Shown here one piece after another: positions 54,880 to 62,533 of a DNA stretch of 64,000 nt. The translations under genes were made by a program, and so were the position numbers. Positions within the stretch are counted from its first letter, which is position 1, and the number at the start of each line of letters is the position of its first letter. The notes below the pieces were generated by a model. That model saw only the letters and a list, made by a program, of their open reading frames with translations, was not told the origin of the DNA and made no database searches. Source of the DNA: Thalassotalea marina (GTDB lineage: Bacteria > Pseudomonadota > Gammaproteobacteria > Enterobacterales > Alteromonadaceae); the NCBI RefSeq assembly GCF_014656435.1, contig NZ_BNCK01000002.1, forward strand, positions 365,475 to 429,474. The letters are read 5' to 3'.

Positions 54880-55668
54880 ATGATGTTTAAGTTATCACTC
54901 ATCGCCGTTATATTTTTTTTGAATTTTTCAGTATTTGCAGATGAAATTGCGGCAGACAACTTTGGTTATAAGTTAACCTCCCTCGAATATAAGTTAAAAA
55001 ATATTCAAGAAAATGGCAATGACATTGGTTTAGATGAAGCCGATGATAAAACAGTCATTGTCCCTATAGGTTTTAGTTTTTCTTTTTATGGTGAAGAATA
55101 CACAGAACTTGAAATATCTTCGAATGGTTTTGTTACTTTTACACCCACAGGAGATGCAGTGTGTTGTGATGGGCAAGTCATTCCAACATTAGGTGGAGAA
55201 TTAGACAACTTTATTGCTGGGTATTGGCAAGATTTTGATTTATCAGAAAGTGGCGTTATTCGCACCTTAAATCAAGACATTAATGGACAAACAACATTTA
55301 CTATCGGCTTTTATCAATTAGCTGATAATGATAATGCTAGTGAAGCGGTAAGCACTTTTGAAATAACACTATACCAAGGTACCAATGACATAGAGCTTCA
55401 ATATGCTCAAATACAATATGATGAAATTGATGACAAAGTTTTAGGTATCGAAAACCAAGACGGTTCAGATGGCATTCAATTAGCATTTTATGAAGCCAAC
55501 AATGGCATGGCCAATGGTACTATTTTACAGCAAGAAAAAGGTTATTGTTTTAGTACAAAATATCAATGTAAAACGCCGACCAAAGAGCCTACACCTATTC
55601 CTGAACCACCGATGATATTACTGTTTATATTAAGCTCTTTATTTTTAGCAACTAGATACTTTAAATAA
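54880..55668 (+). CDS. PEP-CTERM sorting-domain protein
   Basis: A 262-aa exported protein. Signal peptide at about 1-20 (ending SVFA), followed by a beta-rich domain with VPIGFSFSFYGEEYTELEIS and SNGFVTFTPTGD that resembles nidogen-like or similar surface domains. Then comes a proline-rich linker and the C-terminal P-E-P, a hydrophobic helix (MILLFILSSLFLA) and the basic end RYFK. This is the PEP-CTERM tripartite signal recognised by exosortase. Two ATG codons (54880, 54883) follow AAAAGGAATTAG. Its function is unknown; exosortase is not in the window. Confidence 0.75.
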   Translation: MMFKLSLIAVIFFLNFSVFADEIAADNFGYKLTSLEYKLKNIQENGNDIGLDEADDKTVIVPIGFSFSFYGEEYTELEISSNGFVTFTPTGDAVCCDGQVIPTLGGELDNFIAGYWQDFDLSESGVIRTLNQDINGQTTFTIGFYQLADNDNASEAVSTFEITLYQGTNDIELQYAQIQYDEIDDKVLGIENQDGSDGIQLAFYEANNGMANGTILQQEKGYCFSTKYQCKTPTKEPTPIPEPPMILLFILSSLFLATRYFK

Positions 55669-55682
55669 TGCTAGAGGCAGCG

Positions 55683-55720
55683 AAAAAATGTTAACTGGGT
55701 AATGTTGTTTACATTTTTTT
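55683..55720 (+). terminator. Terminator of the PEP-CTERM gene
   Basis: Stem AAAAAATGTTAAC / GTTTACATTTTTT with one mismatch and an 11-base loop, ending in a T-tract. AT-rich stem, so strength is uncertain. Confidence 0.55.
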
Positions 55721-55752
55721 GCCTTTAACTATTTAACCTTTACTCAGATAGT

Positions 55753-55789
55753 CAACGCGTTATAAATATAAAATTGGCTTAACGCGTTG
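55753..55789. repeat. Inverted repeat with AACGCGTT arms
   Basis: Perfect 10-bp arms CAACGCGTTA (55753-55762) and TAACGCGTTG (55780-55789) separated by 17 bases. No T-tract follows directly. Could be a regulator site or second hairpin. Confidence 0.45.
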
Positions 55790-56040
55790 TTATTAACTTC
55801 AGTCTTATTTAATCAAGTTACTATTATTATTCAAACTTGAGTTGCTTTGATTATTTATCTTATGTTTTCTCCACAAATTTTTACAGATTTTCCAATAAAA
55901 ATCTCTGTAGTATTCTATTCTAACTACTTGGTTTTATTTGTCATTTTTTAGTAGGTTTCACATGCTAAATACTATGTGATAAGTTACACAAACAAATGTG
56001 CGTAGCACATGTAAAAAATTACTATACATACAAAAAAATA

Positions 56041-56056
56041 ACGGCATAATTGCCGT
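56041..56056. other. Hairpin 33 bp upstream of speB
   Basis: Perfect stem ACGGCA / TGCCGT with loop TAAT, followed on the plus strand by CCTTATTTTT and preceded by an A-tract (T-tract in minus direction). It could be a weak terminator or a leader element of the speB-speA operon. Confidence 0.4.
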
Positions 56057-56088
56057 CCTTATTTTTGCCTTAAAAGGTGTTATGAATC

Positions 56089-57036
56089 GTGATAAAAGTC
56101 AAAGATATTGACATCGAGTTACAACATACTGATGCACAGTATAGTGGCTCATTAGATACTCAAGGTATTTTCGCTAATGCTACGCATTTAATTGGCTTTG
56201 GTTTTGATGGTACTGCGTGTTTTCGCAAGGGTACTAAACATGGCCCAGATGCGTTACGTGCTGTATCTGATGATATAGAAACGTATTCACCGTATCTTGA
56301 TGAAGATATTAGTGATGTCATGTTTTATGACTTAGGAAATTTAAAGGTTGAACCTGCCGATGGTGTTAACCGCGACGCGCTTTCCGAGCATGACTTGATT
56401 GAAGCAAGCTGGCAACGAGCAACTGATGATTACTGTAGTTTAATGTCAGGCATCGATTTAGAAAAACATCAGGTAAAAACGTTAGTGCTTGGTGGTGAAC
56501 ATTCTATTTCTTATGGACCTATTAAAACCTATTTGGCGCAATACCCAAATTTAGTGTTACTACATTTAGATGCTCATGCAGATTTACGCGATGGATATTT
56601 AGGTTTTCATCAATCTCACGCATCGATTATTCGTCGTTCATTAGATCATTTTGGACCAGACCATCAATTAATCCAATACGGCATTCGCTCTGGAACTCGA
56701 GATGAGTACAAGTGGATGCGTGAAAATGGTACGTTAAAAACAAGTCGTCAAGAGTTTTTAGATGCGGTAGCAGCGATCCCTGAAGATCGCCCTATATACT
56801 TGACGTTTGACTTGGACTTTTTTGATCCGAGTTATTTTCCTGGTACGGGGACACCTGAGCCGGGCGGTGAAGATTTTCATGCTTTTGTAAGTTTATGCAA
56901 GCTTTTGAAAAACAAAAAATTTGTAGGTTGTGATGTTGTGGAGTTGTCTCCTGAGATTGATCCGACAGGCAATAGTGATGTGTTTGCCGCGAAAGTGGTA
57001 CGTGAATTAGTTTTGTGTTTAAGAGAAAGAGACTAA
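56089..57036 (+). CDS. speB: Agmatinase / ureohydrolase SpeB
   Basis: Manganese enzyme that hydrolyses agmatine to putrescine and urea. Metal-binding motifs are GGEHSISYG (His, about 144), LDAHADLRD (about 168-176) and TFDLDFFDPSYFPGTGTPEPGG (about 240-260, in parts). 315 aa, typical. Start is GTG at 56089, but AAAAGG is better spaced for an ATG at 56082 in another frame that encodes nine codons ending inside speB, so leader-peptide coupling is possible. The next gene, speA, is 4 bp downstream. Assignment rests on context; other ureohydrolases use the same motifs. Confidence 0.88.
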   Translation: MIKVKDIDIELQHTDAQYSGSLDTQGIFANATHLIGFGFDGTACFRKGTKHGPDALRAVSDDIETYSPYLDEDISDVMFYDLGNLKVEPADGVNRDALSEHDLIEASWQRATDDYCSLMSGIDLEKHQVKTLVLGGEHSISYGPIKTYLAQYPNLVLLHLDAHADLRDGYLGFHQSHASIIRRSLDHFGPDHQLIQYGIRSGTRDEYKWMRENGTLKTSRQEFLDAVAAIPEDRPIYLTFDLDFFDPSYFPGTGTPEPGGEDFHAFVSLCKLLKNKKFVGCDVVELSPEIDPTGNSDVFAAKVVRELVLCLRERD

Positions 57037-57040
57037 AGAA

Positions 57041-58978
57041 TTGGGCAATAAAGTAGAAAGTAGCAGCAATTCAGCTGCTTGGACTGTTGCAGACGCAGAG
57101 AACGTATATCGTGTAAAGCGTTGGGGGAATGGCTATTTTGACATTGGTGACAATGGCAATCTACACGTCATTCCGCGATATGATCAACCAAATTTAAAAA
57201 TTGATATGCTCGAAGTTATCAATGAAATGCAGGCCGAAGGGATAGAATTTCCTGCGGTGATTCGATTTCACGATATTTTGAGATCTCAAGTCGAGCTATT
57301 AAATAAAACGTTTCGCCGAATTATGGAAGAAGCGGATTACGAAGGCAGATACTTTGGCGTTTTTCCTGTCAAAGTAAACCAAATGCGTGAAGTAATTGAA
57401 GAAATTGTTGATGCAGGTACTCGGTTTAACTACGGATTAGAAGCTGGCTCCAAGCCAGAATTAATCGCTGCTTTAGCTTACAACACCAACAAAGACTCAT
57501 TAACGGTGTTAAATGGATACAAAGACGAAGAATATTTACGTCTAGCCATGCTTGGCACGCAAATGAATCGCAAAGTTGTTGTGGTCATTGAAAAATTCTC
57601 TGAGCTTAGAAAACTCATCGCATTGACAAAAGTCACCGGCATTATGCCTATGATTGGTCTGCGCGTTAAAATGATGGTTAAAGGGCGAGGTAAGTGGGAA
57701 AGCTCAAGCGGTGAACGCGCAAAGTTCGGATTAAGTATTGCTGAAATATTAAATGCTGTTGAGTTACTTGAGCGTGAAAACATGCTTGAAGCAGCTAAAT
57801 TATTACACTTTCACATTGGCAGCCAATTAACTGATATTCGAGCAATTAAAGAAGCAGTACAAGAAGCTTCAACAATCTATACGCAGTTAGTGAAAAGAGG
57901 TGTGCCATTACAGTATGTTGATGTTGGCGGTGGTTTAGCGATTGATTATGATGGCTCTCAATCAACACAAGATTCATCATGTAACTACAACTTAGATGAA
58001 TACGTGTCAGATATAGTTTATGGCTTCAAACAAAGTTGTGACCTTGCCGATGTACCACATCCTCATTTAGTGAGCGAAAGCGGTCGTGCAATGACGGCTC
58101 ATCACTCTTGTGTGGTAACTAAAGTTATAGGTGAAATTCAACCGAATGGCATCGACTTTTCAACACGCAAAGCCACAGGTGAACATATTATTGTAAGTAA
58201 TATGCGTACACTTGAAACTGATTTAACTGAATTAAATCTACAAGAAGCATTTAATGACGCTAACCAGTTGAAAGAACAAGCCATTCAAGCTTTTAAGTTA
58301 GGTGTGTTAAACATCATCGAAATGGGCAAGGTTGAAACTATCTACTGGCGCTTGTTAAAGAATATTAATACAGCATTGCAGGGTGAAGAGTTTATACCAG
58401 AAGAAATGCAGGAAATCCCTGAAATGTTGTCATCACAATACTTGGCTAACTTTTCAGTATTCCAGTCAGCAGCTGACTCGTGGGCTATCGACCAAGTACT
58501 GCCTGTTGTACCAATTTCTCGCTTAAATGAAAAGCCAACTAAATTATGTAGTTTGGTTGATATTACCTGTGACAGTGACGGTAAAATTGACAAGTTCATC
58601 GGTGAAGGTGAAGTTGCTACAAACTTACCAATGCATGAACTACAACCGGAGCAAGACTATTTCATCGGCTTGTTTTTAACAGGTGCATACCAAGACGTAA
58701 TGGGTGATATGCATAACTTATTTGGCAGGTTGAATGAGGTGCATGTATTTAGTTATGACGACGACCCTAAAGACTTCTACATTGAAGAAGTGGTCAAAGG
58801 ATCGTCCATTGACCACGTGCTTTCAACGATGCAGTATAACCCGGCTATTATGGCGCAGATGATCAAAAAAGAAATTGACCAACAAATCCAGCGCGGTTCA
58901 ATCAAGCCAAGGCAAGGGGTGCAATTAGTCGACTTTTACGAAGACTGCTTGGGTGCATATACTTATCTAAAAAGCTAA
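57041..58978 (+). CDS. speA: Biosynthetic arginine decarboxylase SpeA
   Basis: PLP enzyme that makes agmatine from arginine, the substrate of the neighbouring SpeB. Start is TTG at 57041, 4 bp after the speB stop. The alanine-racemase-fold barrel has the PLP lysine in GVFPVKVNQMREV (Lys111), and HFHIGSQLTDIRAI with VDVGGGLAIDYDG. 645 aa, the family length of 630-660. It lies in operon with speB. Putrescine made here is the acceptor of aminopropyl groups derived from the AdoMet decarboxylase product. Confidence 0.95.
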   Translation: MGNKVESSSNSAAWTVADAENVYRVKRWGNGYFDIGDNGNLHVIPRYDQPNLKIDMLEVINEMQAEGIEFPAVIRFHDILRSQVELLNKTFRRIMEEADYEGRYFGVFPVKVNQMREVIEEIVDAGTRFNYGLEAGSKPELIAALAYNTNKDSLTVLNGYKDEEYLRLAMLGTQMNRKVVVVIEKFSELRKLIALTKVTGIMPMIGLRVKMMVKGRGKWESSSGERAKFGLSIAEILNAVELLERENMLEAAKLLHFHIGSQLTDIRAIKEAVQEASTIYTQLVKRGVPLQYVDVGGGLAIDYDGSQSTQDSSCNYNLDEYVSDIVYGFKQSCDLADVPHPHLVSESGRAMTAHHSCVVTKVIGEIQPNGIDFSTRKATGEHIIVSNMRTLETDLTELNLQEAFNDANQLKEQAIQAFKLGVLNIIEMGKVETIYWRLLKNINTALQGEEFIPEEMQEIPEMLSSQYLANFSVFQSAADSWAIDQVLPVVPISRLNEKPTKLCSLVDITCDSDGKIDKFIGEGEVATNLPMHELQPEQDYFIGLFLTGAYQDVMGDMHNLFGRLNEVHVFSYDDDPKDFYIEEVVKGSSIDHVLSTMQYNPAIMAQMIKKEIDQQIQRGSIKPRQGVQLVDFYEDCLGAYTYLKS

Positions 58979-58990
58979 TCGTATTCGAGA

Positions 58991-59014
58991 AAAAAGAAGC
59001 CTCCTAGGAGGCTT
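58991..59014 (-). terminator. Terminator between speA and the small secreted protein gene
   Basis: Near-perfect palindrome AAGCCTCC / GGAGGCTT around TA. In the minus direction it is followed by CTTTTTTC, so it ends the small-protein transcript; on the plus strand the T-tract is absent. Confidence 0.6.
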
Positions 59015-59059
59015 ATAAAGGGATCTCTAATCCGAAAAGTTTAAACTCGGTTGCGTAAG

Positions 59060-59311
59060 CTATTTACGCTTACGCAACGTTTCTTGTTGTTCTTCTTGCT
59101 TGTCAGTTTGTGAGCTTTGTTCAACCAACGTATCCGAAATCATCGGGCAGTATGGTGGAAAGTTTTGGCAAAAGTTTGCACCCAATGACTCTAATAATAC
59201 ATCTGCAACGTTAACCCCATCTTCCTTTTTAGCTGATTCAACAGCATAAGCATTTGAAGCAATTGCCAACGCTAGTGCAGTAGCTGTCGCGATTTTTTTT
59301 ACTATATTCAT
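59060..59311 (-). CDS. Small exported hypothetical protein
   Basis: An 83-aa protein with signal peptide (MNIVKKIATATALALAIASNAYA, in parts), then a mature part with two cysteines in F-C-Q-N-F-P-P-Y-C and a polar, charged tail rich in Q, E and K (KQEEQQETLRKRK). ATG behind AAGGAATAG. Strong ribosome site, a terminator and the signal peptide suggest a real gene. Function not recognised. A 9-bp tandem repeat lies in its promoter region. Confidence 0.7.
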   Translation of the reverse strand: MNIVKKIATATALALAIASNAYAVESAKKEDGVNVADVLLESLGANFCQNFPPYCPMISDTLVEQSSQTDKQEEQQETLRKRK

Positions 59312-59849
59312 AGACTATTCCTTATACGCTTGTGTATACGTTATATACGTAATATACGTAATATACGTTGTTTGTTTTTAGTTTGTTGCGAGCAAATCTA
59401 AGCAAATAGTACATTGATTTAGGTGTAAGTGTATTTTGAGTTACTTATTTAATTCTTATGTTTTTTAAATTTGTTAAATATTGAATTATTGGTTAGATGT
59501 TGATGTTTTATTGTATGTGTTACAGCGCTTATTGCTGCGGTGTGATGTTGAAGTGCTTCTTTATTCTCTTTCAATTTAACTAATTGAAATTTAAATTTTA
59601 AAAAAATACTTCATAAGGTTTCATAATGACTTGGTAATATTAATATTTGTCAAAATTAACCGCATAATTTCTAAATTATATAATTAACTAGCCTCAACTG
59701 CCGTTTACTTCGTTTAAACGAACAACTGAAAGGGCAAATAAAATTTACAATGTTAAGTAATGGTTACTTATGCAAAAACATAGTGTGACTGCATATGCTT
59801 GTATACAAGTTATTAAATTTTAACGATTGGCTTTAACGTATCGACGTGT
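59312..59849. other. 538-bp AT-rich intergenic region
   Basis: Between the small exported protein gene and the 3' end of the propeller regulator. It holds the TATACGT tandem repeat and promoter sequence of the small protein. I see no other gene, tRNA or clear terminator. Confidence 0.5.
59335..59368. repeat. Four copies of TATACGT at 9-bp period
   Basis: TATACGT occurs at 59335, 59344, 59353 and 59362, with a variant TATACGC at 59323. The array is 24-57 bp upstream of the small exported protein start, so it may be a repeated operator. Confidence 0.65.
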
Positions 59850-62024
59850 TCACATCTCAGGGAGTTGTATCGAAAGAATATTGGTTTGGTTATCTGCCAT
59901 TAATGTGTAAAAGAAACCACCTGAATTATCAGCAGAAAAGTGGTTTGCAAATCCAATCAAAGAGTGGCATTCAGTACGCTCTCTCGTTTCAATATCAAGA
60001 GCCACTATTTTTCCTCTCAATGAGAAAAACAAATTGTTATCCGCAATTGTCCACGCCGTTGTATCGATTATATTAAGTTTATCAAGTAGAATTTTTTCCT
60101 CATTATTTGAATCTATAATTTTTAGTTTACTTCCTGATTCACTAAGAAATACTAAGCCTCGTTGATCAAATACCTTTGGGGAAACACCCCCTGTAAAAGA
60201 TAACTGTTGTGATAAATCGTTGGTTAAATCGTATTGCCAAATATTCCATTTGCTATTGTGAGTCTTGGCGTAATAAACATAACGTCCATCTGTTGACCAA
60301 GTAGGTGAGCTAATAATCTCTCCATCTAACATTAAGTATTTTACATGTTTACTTTTTAAATTAAGAATAAATATTTTATTACCGGCCATTCCTAAGATAT
60401 TTTGACCATCGTTAGACCAACTTAAAAAAGATAGTTTGCCAACATTTTCAAAATTTGAAACGAGTGTCTCTTGTTCATTTTCCTTGCGTAACCATATTTG
60501 ATTAGATCCTGTACGGTTTGAAACAAAGGCTAATTGCTTTTTAAATGTTGGAAAAAAGTCAGAGTAGCTAGAATTAACAACCGCTTTGTCTGATTTTACT
60601 TTGTTATTAGGGCCATATTGGCAAGAGGATTTATAGAATATGTCTTGGTAAAACATACTATCTGATGTAACAAGCAATTCATTTTCTTTATATAACGCAA
60701 GATACTCTATTGGTTTATTGAAGCTTAGTTTTTGTTTTTTTATAGCTTGCGTAGATGTGTCTATTTTATAAAGAGCACCAGGCGACTTCATAAAAAGTAA
60801 AGAATTGTTATCGCTTTGCCACACTACAGAGTAAAGCATAGTTTCTGATTCATAAATTCGACGTGTACTTTCAGACACTAAGTCAATGATATAAATTTGA
60901 CTTTTTTTCCAGTTGTCTGTTCTCAGCACTGCCAATTTTGAACCATCAGGAGAGCGCCTAAGGAAATAATCTCCGGCTGAACCAGGCCTTGGTGTAGATA
61001 GTGAATAATCCTCTCCAGACTTTAAACTGACAGCCTTAACAAGTGATGGTTCACGCAAGGAGTTTTCTTGAATAAAAAATAGTTCGCTTTTGTCTAGAGA
61101 GAAAGCGGCTGAGGAATATTTTATTCTTGGCAATGAAACCAGTTTTTTATGGTTAACAACTTCCTCTTCATATTCTAAACTCCAAATCTCAGAAATTTCT
61201 CCTGATGTTTTTTGATAAAGCAATGTTTGGTTATGCCAGCTCAAAGGAAAAAAATCTGTTTTTTGTTCATTTATTAAAGACCGTGTATCGTTCTTTAGAT
61301 TTTTTATGATCAATTGCCAATTGTCAGTTGCCTTCTCTCTATAACCAAAAGCAAGTAGATCTCCATTCCTTTGCATCGTTGGATACACTGTTTGACCTTT
61401 TAACCAGGTGATAGCTTTAGTTTGAATAGCAACTGTTTCATCAGTGTTCTCAGGTAGTTCATTACTCTGGAATTGCAGTATAGTGAATGCTAAGCCGATA
61501 CATAGCATCAAAACGAAAAGAGGAATTTTAAATTGATCAAAACTTTGATTGGCTTTGGCATTAGTTGGAATTTCGGATGAGTACGAGTCATTTTCTAAAG
61601 ATGGCTGATTTTGGTTATCCGTTTGGTAAAGACCAACGTTGTGGTTTTCATTAACGCTATAGTCGGCCTTGTTGTCATCTACTGGCTCTGAGGGAACATC
61701 AAAATGTTCAACATCAACTTGTAGGCTATATCCTTTTTTATAGTGGGTTTTTAGTAAGTCTGTGACATTACAGTGTTGTTTTAATGTTTTTCTAAGCTCT
61801 GATATGGCACGATTAATTGCATTGTCGTCAACATAGCCTTGCTGCCATACTTGCTCAATAAGTTCATCGCGAGTAATTAAAGTTCTAGGCTTGAGTACAA
61901 AGACTTCTAGCAAATCAAAGAGCAGGGGCTCTAGCTTTACGAGGGTGTTGTTTGCAAAGAGCTCTCTGTTTTGAGTATTTAAATGAATATTGGAAAAACG
62001 GTAAATAGTACTCTTTTTATTCAA
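59850..62024 (-). CDS. CadC-like regulator with C-terminal beta-propeller
   Basis: Transmembrane one-component regulator. Winged helix OmpR/PhoB type at about 1-105 (LVKLEPLLFDLLEVFVLKPRT, NAINRAISELRKTLKQH, LLKTHYKKGYSLQ). One transmembrane helix is at about 168-186 (IPLFVLMLCIGLAFTILQF), and the periplasmic part (about 200-720) has repeating TolB-like blades such as RRSPDGSKLAVLRTDNWKK, SPTWSTDGRYVYYAK and LSFLSWSNDGQNILGMAG. 724 aa. The dyad at 62046-62066 upstream may be its own operator. Next to the divergent M1 peptidase gene, a possible target. Confidence 0.88.
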   Translation of the reverse strand: MNKKSTIYRFSNIHLNTQNRELFANNTLVKLEPLLFDLLEVFVLKPRTLITRDELIEQVWQQGYVDDNAINRAISELRKTLKQHCNVTDLLKTHYKKGYSLQVDVEHFDVPSEPVDDNKADYSVNENHNVGLYQTDNQNQPSLENDSYSSEIPTNAKANQSFDQFKIPLFVLMLCIGLAFTILQFQSNELPENTDETVAIQTKAITWLKGQTVYPTMQRNGDLLAFGYREKATDNWQLIIKNLKNDTRSLINEQKTDFFPLSWHNQTLLYQKTSGEISEIWSLEYEEEVVNHKKLVSLPRIKYSSAAFSLDKSELFFIQENSLREPSLVKAVSLKSGEDYSLSTPRPGSAGDYFLRRSPDGSKLAVLRTDNWKKSQIYIIDLVSESTRRIYESETMLYSVVWQSDNNSLLFMKSPGALYKIDTSTQAIKKQKLSFNKPIEYLALYKENELLVTSDSMFYQDIFYKSSCQYGPNNKVKSDKAVVNSSYSDFFPTFKKQLAFVSNRTGSNQIWLRKENEQETLVSNFENVGKLSFLSWSNDGQNILGMAGNKIFILNLKSKHVKYLMLDGEIISSPTWSTDGRYVYYAKTHNSKWNIWQYDLTNDLSQQLSFTGGVSPKVFDQRGLVFLSESGSKLKIIDSNNEEKILLDKLNIIDTTAWTIADNNLFFSLRGKIVALDIETRERTECHSLIGFANHFSADNSGGFFYTLMADNQTNILSIQLPEM

Positions 62025-62533
62025 AGCTATGACCCTCTAAAATCCTCATATTAACCCTCAATATGAAAAGGCTTGCCTAGCATTTCAGACGCGCAAAATC
62101 GAATTTTCTGGTTGACCAATATATATTTATAAATTTTCAATATCAACAAACTGTTACGTCGCAATCAAGAGGAAAAAACTAGTGTGCTCATGATTTGTAA
62201 TAATTTGTTTACCTTGTGACGAATAATGCGTTTAGTTTTACATATTACAATTTTGCGTTCTAGAGTTTGCATAGTTTAAAAAAACGTTAATTACCCCGTA
62301 AAAGATAAAGCTAAACTAGGTTACTTGTCATCCTTAAATTACTCTCTAGTTAAAACTGAAATTCGCTAGTAGTAGGGAAAATCGCGATTTAAAGAGGACT
62401 GTGCATTGATTTTAAAGCTTATAATTGTTTGTTCTTTTATGTAATTAAAAGTTGCTCAAAATAAACCGATTCGATTACTGTAAGTCATGTAAATCAAAAA
62501 TAACTTCTAATAATAAAAAGAAAAGGACTAATT
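62025..62533. other. 509-bp divergent regulatory region
   Basis: Between the propeller regulator and the M1 peptidase gene, which diverge. It holds the dyad at 62046-62066 and AT-rich promoter sequence. No gene is seen. Confidence 0.5.
62046..62066. promoter_or_regulatory. Operator-like dyad upstream of the propeller regulator
   Basis: Perfect 7-bp arms TCATATT and AATATGA around AACCCTC, beginning 22 bp upstream of the regulator start codon. Confidence 0.4.

Larger units (their letters stand above)
55669..56088. other. Intergenic region upstream of speB
   Basis: A 420-bp region with a terminator for the PEP-CTERM gene (55683-55720), a 10-bp inverted repeat (55753-55789), AT-rich sequence and the hairpin at 56041-56056 just before speB. 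No gene is seen. Confidence 0.6.

Noticed and set aside
59846-60076. Plus-strand frame of 76 codons
   Set aside because: It lies inside the 3' end of the propeller regulator and looks like a shadow frame.
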